Below the pieces are notes generated by a model that searched no databases, was not told where the DNA came from, and saw only the letters and a program-made list of their open reading frames with translations. The position numbers and the translations under genes were made by a program. Positions 33,349 through 41,339 of a stretch of DNA of 55,721 nucleotides are shown one piece after another. Numbering within the stretch: position 1 is the first letter of the stretch; the number at the start of each line of letters is the position of its first letter. This DNA is from an uncultured Lachnospiraceae bacterium (GTDB lineage Bacteria; Bacillota; Clostridia; Lachnospirales; Lachnospiraceae), in assembly GCA_910578645.1 (NCBI GenBank), contig CAJTQI010000015.1, positions 1 through 55,721 on the forward strand, given 5' to 3'.

Positions 33349-35610
33349 ATGGTTATTGATATGGCAGAAAGATATGCGGATGTTATCATAGATATCTCCC
33401 ATGAGAAAGTAGACAGACCTTTCCAGTACAAAATACCGGAGGAATTATCGCAAGCCATATTCCCGGGCGTGCGGGTGCACGTCCCTTTTGGAAAGGGGAA
33501 TACCGACAGGATTGGGTATGTGGTGGACTTGTCGGACTGTCCGGATTATCCCGTAGAGAAGCTGAAAACCATCACGGCAGTGGACGATAAGGGGATGACT
33601 GTGGAGGGCAGTCAGATACAGGTTGCTTACTGGTTGAAAAGGCAGTATGGCTCCACTATGTTTGCGGCTCTTAAGACGGTACTGCCCGCGAAGCAGAAGC
33701 TTAGGCAGTTAGAGAGGAAGAAGGTCGTCAGGTGTATTTCTCCAAAGATGCTTGAAGCGGTACAACAGCAATGCATAAAGAAACGCCAGGTGGCGAAAGT
33801 AAGGGTGATTGAGGCACTCATGGAAGAAGAAGTACTTCCTTATGAACTGCTCAGGCAGAAACTGAATGTGCCTTCCTCCACTTTGCAGGCTTTGGAGAAG
33901 CAGGGATGCCTACGGATTGAGACGGAAAATCTGTACCGTAACCCTGTGAAACTGACGGGGCAGGAAGAAAAGCGGGTGCGCCTGAGCGATGCCCAGCGTG
34001 GAATCATAGATGGGGTCTTAAGAGACTACAGGGAAGGGCAAAACGGCACCTACCTTGTGCATGGCGTCACAGGCAGCGGTAAGACAGAAGTGTATCTGGG
34101 CATCATCGAGCAGATGGTGGGGATGGGGAAACAGGCTATTGTGCTTATCCCGGAGATTGCCCTTACTTACCAGACGCTGCTGCGGTTTTACAAAAGATTC
34201 GGGGAGCGGGTATCGGTGATAAATTCCACCCTTTCCAAGGGAGAAAAGTACGACCAGGTCAGGCGTGCCAAAAACGGTGAGATTGATGTCATTATCGGCC
34301 CAAGGTCCGCTCTATTTACACCTTTTCCTAACCTGGGCGTCATTGTGGTGGATGAAGAGCACGAAGGCAGCTATAAGAGTGAGTCCATGCCCAAATATCA
34401 CGCCAGGGAGACTGCAATCATGATTGCATCCATGCAGCATGCAAGTGTTGTGCTCGGTTCGGCCACCCCTTCGGTGGAGGCGTATTACCGCGCAAGGAAG
34501 GGGGAGTACAGGCTTTTTGAGATGGCAGGCAGGCATGGGAGCAGCGCATTGCCCAAGGTATATACCGTTGATTTACGGGAAGAATTAAAACAGGGAAACC
34601 GCTCTGTATTTAGCAGGAAACTTCGGGAGCTGATGGAGCAGAGACTGCAGGCGGGAGAACAGATTATGCTCTTTTTAAACAGGAGGGGATATGCAGGATT
34701 CGTTTCTTGCAGGGCATGCGGACATGTGATGAAATGTCCACACTGCGATGTTTCTCTTTCCGAACACCGCAATGGTATGCTAATATGTCATTATTGCGGT
34801 TATGAAGAGAGGAGGCCGGCAAATTGCCCGGAATGCGGCTCAAAATATTTGATGGGGTTTAAGGCGGGCACTGAGCAGATAGAAACAGCCCTGCACAAAG
34901 AATTTCCGGGAGTGAGGGTGCTGCGCATGGATGCCGATACCACAGGAACGAAGGAAAGTTATGAGAAAATACTGTCTGCTTTTGCCAATGAGAAGGCGGA
35001 TATCCTGGTGGGGACGCAAATGATTGTGAAAGGGCATGATTTTCCGAATGTAACGCTTGTGGGCGTCCTGGCGGCGGATTTGTCCTTAAACCAGAATGAT
35101 TACCGTGCAGGCGAGCGTACATTCCAGTTGTTGACCCAGGCGGCAGGGCGTGCCGGGAGAGGTGATAAACCGGGAGAAGTGGTGATACAGACTTATCAGC
35201 CGGAGCATTACAGCATTGTACATGCGGCGAACCAGGATTATATAGGGTTTTATGAAGAAGAAATCGCCTATCGCGATTTGATGCGGTATCCTCCGATAGA
35301 GCACATGCTTGCGGTGTTAGTCATTTCCCGCGTACAGGAAGATGGAATGGCGCTGAGCGGAGAAATGACTAATATAGTCAATAGATGGCGGGTAAATCAT
35401 GCGGATGCTGGGCGTAAGCTGCAGATAATTGGCCCCACGGAAGCGTCTGTGGGCAGAATCAATGATTGGTACAGGCACATTTTATATATGAAACATGAGG
35501 ATTATCAGGCATTGGTAGCAATTAAGGACGAACTGGAACTGTACTGCAAAGATAAAGAGCTTAAGAACCAGTCGGTGCAGTATGACTTTGACCCGGTTCA
35601 TACATATTAA
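33349..35610 (+). CDS. priA: Primosomal protein N' (replication restart helicase)
   Basis: A 753-residue helicase that reloads the replisome at stalled forks. An N-terminal 3'-DNA-binding domain is followed by a winged helix, a Walker A GVTGSGKTE (near 239), the DEEH box in VVDEEHEGSYKSES (near 335), and a zinc-binding insert with eight cysteines (SCRACGHVMKCPHCDVS, CHYCGYEER, CPECGSKY). The helicase C-terminal lobe has GTQMIVKGHDFPNV and AAGRAGRG. ATG 33361 is an alternative start. It is part of the murE-priA-def-fmt run. Confidence 0.95.
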   Translation: MVIDMAERYADVIIDISHEKVDRPFQYKIPEELSQAIFPGVRVHVPFGKGNTDRIGYVVDLSDCPDYPVEKLKTITAVDDKGMTVEGSQIQVAYWLKRQYGSTMFAALKTVLPAKQKLRQLERKKVVRCISPKMLEAVQQQCIKKRQVAKVRVIEALMEEEVLPYELLRQKLNVPSSTLQALEKQGCLRIETENLYRNPVKLTGQEEKRVRLSDAQRGIIDGVLRDYREGQNGTYLVHGVTGSGKTEVYLGIIEQMVGMGKQAIVLIPEIALTYQTLLRFYKRFGERVSVINSTLSKGEKYDQVRRAKNGEIDVIIGPRSALFTPFPNLGVIVVDEEHEGSYKSESMPKYHARETAIMIASMQHASVVLGSATPSVEAYYRARKGEYRLFEMAGRHGSSALPKVYTVDLREELKQGNRSVFSRKLRELMEQRLQAGEQIMLFLNRRGYAGFVSCRACGHVMKCPHCDVSLSEHRNGMLICHYCGYEERRPANCPECGSKYLMGFKAGTEQIETALHKEFPGVRVLRMDADTTGTKESYEKILSAFANEKADILVGTQMIVKGHDFPNVTLVGVLAADLSLNQNDYRAGERTFQLLTQAAGRAGRGDKPGEVVIQTYQPEHYSIVHAANQDYIGFYEEEIAYRDLMRYPPIEHMLAVLVISRVQEDGMALSGEMTNIVNRWRVNHADAGRKLQIIGPTEASVGRINDWYRHILYMKHEDYQALVAIKDELELYCKDKELKNQSVQYDFDPVHTY

Positions 35611-35647
35611 TAATACAGGCAGAAAAGATAAAAAGGAGAGGAAAAGT

Positions 35648-36130
35648 ATGGCAATCAGGAAAATTAGGGAGCTAGGCGACCCGGTTTTGAATAAGAAATG
35701 CAAGGAAGTGACCGAGATTACGCCCAGGATACAAGAACTGATAGGCGATATGTTTGAGACTTTGTACGAGGCGGAAGGAGTAGGTCTTGCCGCTCCTCAG
35801 GTAGGGATATTGAAAAGAATCGTGGTGATTGACACGACAGGCGAAGACCCGATACTTCTCATCAATCCTAAGCTGTTGGAGACCAGCGGAGAACAGGATG
35901 GTTATGAAGGGTGTCTGAGTGTTCCCGGCAAAAGCGGTAAAGTGACCAGGCCAAACTATGCGAAAGTAATCGCTTACGACGAGAATATGGAGCCTTTTGA
36001 ACTGGAGGGCACAGAACTGCTTGCGCGGGCGATTTGCCATGAACTTGACCATCTGGAAGGACATTTGTATGTAGAGAAAGTAGAAGGACCGCTTGTGGAT
36101 GCGGCGGATTTGGTGGAAGAACAAGGTTAA
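35648..36130 (+). CDS. def: Peptide deformylase
   Basis: Removes the formyl group from nascent proteins. The 160-residue chain has the three metal/active-site motifs: GVGLAAPQVG, EGCLSVPG (the Cys ligand) and ICHELDHLEG (the HExxH pair). The start at 35648 follows AAAGGAGAGG; the frame is open from 35582, inside the priA end. It is separated from fmt by tandem hairpins. Confidence 0.95.
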   Translation: MAIRKIRELGDPVLNKKCKEVTEITPRIQELIGDMFETLYEAEGVGLAAPQVGILKRIVVIDTTGEDPILLINPKLLETSGEQDGYEGCLSVPGKSGKVTRPNYAKVIAYDENMEPFELEGTELLARAICHELDHLEGHLYVEKVEGPLVDAADLVEEQG

Positions 36131-36137
36131 ATTGAAC

Positions 36138-36238
36138 ATTAAGAAACTCTAAGGCCGTAAAATACGCGGTTAAAGAGTTTCTTAATGGAAAGAGAAGCAT
36201 TGTGGAGGGCCCTAAGGCCGCACAACATGCGGCCTTAG
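36138..36238. repeat. Two related hairpins between def and fmt
   Basis: Hairpin 1: ATTAAGAAACTCT (36138-36150) and its exact complement (36174-36186). Hairpin 2: CTAAGGCCGCA (36212-36222), loop CAACA, exact complement (36228-36238). The two share the order CTAAGGCCG ... GCGG ... AGAGTT, so one looks like a diverged copy of the other. Neither has a T-tract. They may stabilise or process the transcript. Confidence 0.65.
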
Positions 36239-36264
36239 AGTTCACAGGAAGGGAGTGGGCGGAA

Positions 36265-37236
36265 ATGAAGGTTATATTTATGGGAACCCCGGATTTCTCT
36301 GTTGGTGCGTTGGAGGCGCTTATAGGGGACGGGCATCAGGTAATGCTTGTGGTGACACAGCCGGATAAGCCAAAGGGAAGAAGCAAGAAGATGCAGATGA
36401 CGCCGGTGAAGGAGTGTGCGCTGTCCCATGGCATTGAGGTGTTCCAACCTGTGAAAATCAGGGAAGCGGAGGCGGTGGAGAAGCTGCGCGGCTATGAAGC
36501 GGACGTTTTTGTGGTGGCAGCTTTCGGCCAGATACTTTCGGAAGAAATCCTTTCCATGCCCAAGTATGGTTGTGTGAATATCCATGCCTCCCTCCTGCCT
36601 AAATACAGAGGGGCGGGACCCATTCAGTGGGCGATTATCAACGGAGAGAAAACTACCGGCGTTACCATCATGCAGATGGATAAGGGGATAGACACGGGAG
36701 ACATGCTGCTAAAGACGGAAGTGCCTATCGGGGAAAAGGAGACTGGGGACAGCCTCCATGATAAACTGGCGTCGGCAGGCGCAGAACTGATTGTGGAAGC
36801 ATTGTCAAGGATAGAGAAGGGCAGTGTAACACCGGTCAGGCAGAATGATGAGGAAGCCTGTTACGCTAAGATGCTTAGTAAGGCCATGGGAAAGATTGAC
36901 TGGCATAAAGATGCAGGAGAGCTTGACCGCCTCATACGGGGGCTGATTTCGTGGCCGGGAGCATTCACTCTTTACAGGGGAAAAACGTTGAAAATCTGGG
37001 AAGAGGAAGCCGTGACGGCAGATACGGCCGGGGACAGTGGGGCGGGAGAAACCGCCGAGGATAAAGGTGCGGAGCCCGGCACGGTGGTGAAAGTGGAAAA
37101 AGACGCTTTTTATGTGCAGACGGGAGGCGGGCTGCTTAAAATACTTTCCGTGCAGCCGGAGGGCAAGAAGCGCATGTCGGTGAAGGATTTCCTGTTGGGA
37201 TATCCGGTTAAAGCCGGAGAAAAGATTGGAGATTAG
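36265..37236 (+). CDS. fmt: Methionyl-tRNA formyltransferase
   Basis: Formylates Met-tRNA for initiation. A 323-residue enzyme. The N-terminal Rossmann domain has MGTPDFSVGAL and the formyl-transfer block NIHASLLPKYRGAGPIQWA. The C-terminal OB-like domain starts near 210. A hydrophilic insert rich in Ala, Gly, Asp and Glu (about residues 252-274) is unusual in length and looks like a flexible linker. The start at 36265 fits the family; an upstream in-frame ATG at 36202 lies within the second hairpin region. Confidence 0.95.
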   Translation: MKVIFMGTPDFSVGALEALIGDGHQVMLVVTQPDKPKGRSKKMQMTPVKECALSHGIEVFQPVKIREAEAVEKLRGYEADVFVVAAFGQILSEEILSMPKYGCVNIHASLLPKYRGAGPIQWAIINGEKTTGVTIMQMDKGIDTGDMLLKTEVPIGEKETGDSLHDKLASAGAELIVEALSRIEKGSVTPVRQNDEEACYAKMLSKAMGKIDWHKDAGELDRLIRGLISWPGAFTLYRGKTLKIWEEEAVTADTAGDSGAGETAEDKGAEPGTVVKVEKDAFYVQTGGGLLKILSVQPEGKKRMSVKDFLLGYPVKAGEKIGD

Positions 37237-37274
37237 CAGATGCTTATCAAGCCATACAGAAAGGATGAGTGAGT

Positions 37275-37988
37275 ATGGGACATTATGGATACTATGGTTA
37301 CTATTTCGACCCAACCTATATATTGGTACTGATTGGCGCGGTGCTGTGTCTTTGGGCGCAGGCCCGGGTCAGCTCCACCTATAAGAAGTATTCCAGGGTC
37401 AGGAGCAGAAGTGGGTTGACGGGTGCTGCTGCGGCACAGAAGATTTTGCAGATGTCGGGCATCTATGACGTGCGCATTGAGCATGTGCGTGGCGAGCTGA
37501 CAGACCACTATGACCCTGCCAACAAAGTGCTTCGCCTGTCGGATTCTGTCTATGGCTCCAGTTCCATCGCGGCGATTGGGGTGGCGGCCCACGAGTGCGG
37601 CCATGCGGTACAGCATGACAAGGGATATGCGCCCTTGTCTATCAGGACGGCTCTTGTGCCCGTGGCGAATATCGGTTCCAGGGCGGGCATACCGTTAATT
37701 CTTCTTGGCGCGCTTTTAGGAATGAACCAACTGCTCATTCAGATAGGTATCTGGGTGTTCGCTTTGGCGGTGCTGTTCCAGGTGGTGACTTTGCCTGTGG
37801 AATTTAACGCTTCCGGCAGAGCGCTTGCGATGTTAGGGGATTACGGCATGTTGGAGCGGGATGAGACAAGCGGCTGCCGTAAGGTATTGTCCGCTGCCGC
37901 ACTCACCTATGTGGCTGCCGCGGCGTCCGCAATTTTGCAGCTTCTGAGACTGGTTCTTTTGTTTGGGAATAACAGGAGACGGGACTGA
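37275..37988 (+). CDS. Zinc metallopeptidase of the YugP type
   Basis: A 237-residue membrane protease. A helix lies at about 13-30. The zinc motif is H106-E-C-G-H110 (HExxH), and two or three helices follow (about 125-185). The Gly/Tyr-rich start MGHYGYYGYY is seen in Clostridial members. The protease role is inferred from the motif. It stands between fmt and rsmB, as in many Lachnospiraceae. An in-frame GTG at 37269 is an alternative start. Confidence 0.88.
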   Translation: MGHYGYYGYYFDPTYILVLIGAVLCLWAQARVSSTYKKYSRVRSRSGLTGAAAAQKILQMSGIYDVRIEHVRGELTDHYDPANKVLRLSDSVYGSSSIAAIGVAAHECGHAVQHDKGYAPLSIRTALVPVANIGSRAGIPLILLGALLGMNQLLIQIGIWVFALAVLFQVVTLPVEFNASGRALAMLGDYGMLERDETSGCRKVLSAAALTYVAAAASAILQLLRLVLLFGNNRRRD

Positions 37989-38062
37989 GTATTTGTGTCT
38001 GCGTTTGTTTGACACAGACTCGTTATGCGCCAAACAAACGCAGAAATGGGGATTAACATGAA
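37986..38062 (+). repeat. Structured leader element, copy B
   Basis: Matches the element at 10731-10805 over about 75 bp and again ends at the start codon. Here CTGCGTTTGTTTG (37999-38011) and CAAACAAACGCAG (38031-38043) are exact complements, making a 13-bp stem that closes on ACACAGACTCGTTATGCGC. The GGGG ribosome-binding site of rsmB lies 5 bases beyond it. Confidence 0.7.
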
Positions 38063-39419
38063 CGTACGTGAAATCGTCCTGGATATTTTACTGGAACTTT
38101 CCAGGCAGAATGAATACAGCAATGTCCTGATTGGCGCGGTGATTGGAAAATATGACTATCTGGATGCCAGGGAGAAGGCGTTTATCAAGCGGCTTGGCGA
38201 AGGGACAGTGGAGCGCAGAATCCAGATTGATTATGTGCTTGGGCAGTTTTCCAAAGTCCCTGTAGAGAAGATGAAACCGCTTATCAGAGAGCTTCTCAGG
38301 ATGAGTGTGTACCAGCTTCTTTTCATGGATAATATACCCGATGCGGCGGTCTGCAATGAGGCCGTAAAACTGGCTAAGAAACGTAGGTTCCAGTCGCTGC
38401 AAGGATACGTGAACGGTGTCCTGCGGACGATTGGGAGAAGTAAAGGGCAGATTATATATCCGGACAAGGAGACGGCCTATATCCAATATCTGTCGGTGTG
38501 TTATTCCATGCCCCTCTGGATTGTGGAGCATTTGACGGACGCATACGGTCAGGAGGCATGTGAGAAAATCTTGGACGCTTTTTTGCAGAGAGGGCCGGTC
38601 AGCATCAGACTGCAGGAGACATTAAGCCCCCAGGAGAGGGCGGATTTGACGGCTGCCTGGCAGCGGGCAGGGGTGCAGGTATGTAAGAGCCCTTATCTGC
38701 CCTATGCCGTTCAGGTACATCGGGTGGACGGTGTGCACAGCCTTGCAGGTTATGAGGAAGGGGCTTTCGCGGTGCAGGATATAAGTTCCATGCTGGTGGC
38801 GGAAGCAGCGGGCATCAGGCAGGGCGATACGGTAATTGATGTATGCGCCGCGCCGGGCGGAAAAGCGCTTCATGTGGCGGAGAAACTAAAAGGTACAGGG
38901 CAGGTGATTGCCTGCGATGTGTCTTCTTACAAGACAGATAAAATCGAGGAGAACAAACGCAGAATGCGTATGGAGAACGTGACAGTGAAGGTGCAGGACG
39001 CACGTGTGGCCGACACTTCCCTTATCGGGCAGGCGGATGTACTCCTTGTGGACGTACCATGTTCCGGTCTGGGCGTAATTGGGAAGAAGCAGGATATCAA
39101 GTACCGGGTGACGCAGGATTCTATGGAAGAACTGGACAGCCTGCAAAAAGAGATAGTAGGGAACGTGGTACAATATTTGAAACCAAAGGGAACGATGATA
39201 TACAGCACGTGTACCATGAACCCTGCGGAAAATGAAAAAATGGTGGACTTTATATGCCGTACCTATGACATGAAGACGGAGAGTATGGAGCCATTTATGC
39301 CAAAAGAACTGCAGGAAGAGGCAAAGAAGGGGTATTTACAGCTTCTGCCGGGTATCCATGGCACGGACGGGTTCTTTCTGGCGAGGCTTAGGAAAGCGGG
39401 TATAGGGCAGGCTGAGTAA
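38058..39419 (+). CDS. rsmB: 16S rRNA (cytosine-967-C5)-methyltransferase
   Basis: A 453-residue enzyme. The N-terminal NusB-like RNA-binding domain (about 1-135) has REKAFIKRLGEGTVERR. The SAM domain has the loop DVCAAPGGKALH, and the two catalytic Cys lie in VDVPCSGLG and YSTCTMNPAENE. The start at 38058 is set by GGGG and by the matching geometry of the leader element. In many genomes it sits next to fmt and def, as here. Confidence 0.95.
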   Translation: MNVREIVLDILLELSRQNEYSNVLIGAVIGKYDYLDAREKAFIKRLGEGTVERRIQIDYVLGQFSKVPVEKMKPLIRELLRMSVYQLLFMDNIPDAAVCNEAVKLAKKRRFQSLQGYVNGVLRTIGRSKGQIIYPDKETAYIQYLSVCYSMPLWIVEHLTDAYGQEACEKILDAFLQRGPVSIRLQETLSPQERADLTAAWQRAGVQVCKSPYLPYAVQVHRVDGVHSLAGYEEGAFAVQDISSMLVAEAAGIRQGDTVIDVCAAPGGKALHVAEKLKGTGQVIACDVSSYKTDKIEENKRRMRMENVTVKVQDARVADTSLIGQADVLLVDVPCSGLGVIGKKQDIKYRVTQDSMEELDSLQKEIVGNVVQYLKPKGTMIYSTCTMNPAENEKMVDFICRTYDMKTESMEPFMPKELQEEAKKGYLQLLPGIHGTDGFFLARLRKAGIGQAE

Positions 39420-39449
39420 GATGCCGAAGAAGCATATCAGATAGAAAGA

Positions 39450-40511
39450 ATGGAAAATATGGAATTGATGGAACCGCAATGGACGAGGGATATCAAATCA
39501 TTCACTTTAGGACAGTTACAGGCACAGATGGAAGCCATGGGAGAGAAACCTTTCCGCGCAAAGCAGTTGTATGAGTGGATGCATAAGAAAATGGCAAGAG
39601 ATTACAGCCAGATGGGCAATATCCCGCGCAGCCTGACAGATAAATGCCGGGCGAGCTACGATTATACGGCACTGGAGGCGGTGCGTGTGCAGGAGTCCAA
39701 TATCGACGGCACAAGAAAGTATCTGTTCAGGCTTTCGGACGGCAATATGGTGGAAAGTGTCTGGATGCGTTATAAACATGGTAACAGTGTCTGTATTTCT
39801 TCCCAGGCAGGATGCCGCATGGGGTGCCGTTTTTGTGCGTCTACTTTGGACGGGCTAGAGCGGAATCTGCTTCCTTCGGAGATGCTTGACCAGATTTATG
39901 CGATTACCTTGCACACGGGAGAGCGGGTGTCCAATGTGGTGGTCATGGGAAGTGGGGAGCCTCTTGACAATTATAACAACCTCCTGCGGTTTATAGAACT
40001 GTTGACGGATGAAAACGGATTGAATATGAGCCAGAGAAACCTTACCGTATCTACCTGTGGGATTGTACCTAAGATGCGGGAACTTGCGGACAGAAAATTA
40101 CAGATGACTTTGGCGGTATCTCTACATGCAGCCACAGACGAAACACGTAAGCATCTGATGCCTATTGCGGAGCGTTACGGACTTAAGGAACTGATGGAGG
40201 CGTGTGCTTATTATTTCAGACAGACGGGCAGACGGATTACCTTCGAGTATAGTCTGGTGGCAGGTGTCAATGATACACAAGAGGATGCCAGACAGCTTTC
40301 CAGTCTGATTGGCAGACTGAACTGCCATGTTAACCTGATACCTGTGAACCCGATTAAAGAGCGTGATTACGTGCAATCCGGGCGTCATGCGGTGGAGGCA
40401 TTCAAAAATAAACTTGAAAAAAATGGAATTAATGTTACTATTAGAAGGGAAATGGGTCGGGATATTGATGGCGCCTGCGGGCAGCTCAGGCGCCGATATA
40501 TGGAATCTTGA
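39450..40511 (+). CDS. rlmN: 23S rRNA (adenine-2503-C2)-methyltransferase
   Basis: A 353-residue radical-SAM methyltransferase that acts on A2503 of 23S rRNA and on some tRNAs. The cluster motif CRMGCRFCAS has the CxxxCxxC spacing. Other blocks are SSQAGC before it, GSGEPLDNYNN, and the C-terminal GRDIDGACGQLRR with the methyl-carrying Cys. It starts 30 bases after rsmB. A Cfr-type resistance enzyme (C8 methylation) is unlikely given genome context. Confidence 0.93.
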   Translation: MENMELMEPQWTRDIKSFTLGQLQAQMEAMGEKPFRAKQLYEWMHKKMARDYSQMGNIPRSLTDKCRASYDYTALEAVRVQESNIDGTRKYLFRLSDGNMVESVWMRYKHGNSVCISSQAGCRMGCRFCASTLDGLERNLLPSEMLDQIYAITLHTGERVSNVVVMGSGEPLDNYNNLLRFIELLTDENGLNMSQRNLTVSTCGIVPKMRELADRKLQMTLAVSLHAATDETRKHLMPIAERYGLKELMEACAYYFRQTGRRITFEYSLVAGVNDTQEDARQLSSLIGRLNCHVNLIPVNPIKERDYVQSGRHAVEAFKNKLEKNGINVTIRREMGRDIDGACGQLRRRYMES

Positions 40512-40592
40512 CATAAGGGCCAGACCTTAGGAGAAAGCCGAGGTTGGACAATATATAGAGAGAAGGCTTGTAGCAATAGGGGGAACAGTACG

Positions 40593-41339
40593 GTGCTTAA
40601 ATCCTATGCAATGACAGATATCGGTCAGAAAAGGCAATTGAATCAGGATTATATTTTTGTGTCGGAACGTCCAATCGGCAATCTGCCCAATGTGTTTATT
40701 GTGGCTGACGGCATGGGAGGACATAATGCGGGTGATTATGCATCCCGCTATGCGGTGGAGACGGTGGTGGAGGAAATCGGCATGTCTTTCGAGAAGAACC
40801 CGGTCAGGGTTTTGGACAAGGCGATTCGTAAGGCCAATATGCTCATACGCAAACGAGCGCAGGAAGATGCCGCCTATAATGGCATGGGGACAACCATGGT
40901 GATTGCCACTTGTATCGGAAGATATTTAGAAGTGGCTAATGTGGGGGATAGCCGGCTTTATGTAGTCAATGACAGGATGAAGCAGATTACCCAGGACCAC
41001 TCCTTAGTGGAAGAGATGGTGCGCATGGGTGGGATTGACAGAGCCTTGGCCAAAAACCATCCGGACAAGAATATCATTACCCGGGCGATTGGGGCGAGGG
41101 ATTATATAGATGCGGATTTCTTTACTTTGGAATTACAGGCAGGCGATATGGTTTTACTCTGTTCTGACGGTCTGACGAACATGATAGACGACGAGGCGAT
41201 ACGCCGCATTTTGACAGGCGGCGGCAGCTTGAAAGACAGAGTGGAGAAATTGGTGGAGGCGGCCAACCAAAACGGCGGCAAAGATAATATTTCGGCAATC
41301 GTTATCGAACCGTTAGCAGATGAGGTGGAGCATGATTAA
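40593..41339 (+). CDS. prpC: PP2C-type protein serine/threonine phosphatase
   Basis: A 248-residue phosphatase that reverses phosphorylation by the kinase encoded next. The metal-binding motifs read DIGQKRQLNQDY, VADGMGGHNAGDYAS, and SDGLTNMIDDE; GGKDNISAI stands near the end. GTG start behind AGGGGGAA. Its last 8 bp overlap the kinase gene, the classic prpC-prkC pair. Confidence 0.94.
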   Translation: MLKSYAMTDIGQKRQLNQDYIFVSERPIGNLPNVFIVADGMGGHNAGDYASRYAVETVVEEIGMSFEKNPVRVLDKAIRKANMLIRKRAQEDAAYNGMGTTMVIATCIGRYLEVANVGDSRLYVVNDRMKQITQDHSLVEEMVRMGGIDRALAKNHPDKNIITRAIGARDYIDADFFTLELQAGDMVLLCSDGLTNMIDDEAIRRILTGGGSLKDRVEKLVEAANQNGGKDNISAIVIEPLADEVEHD

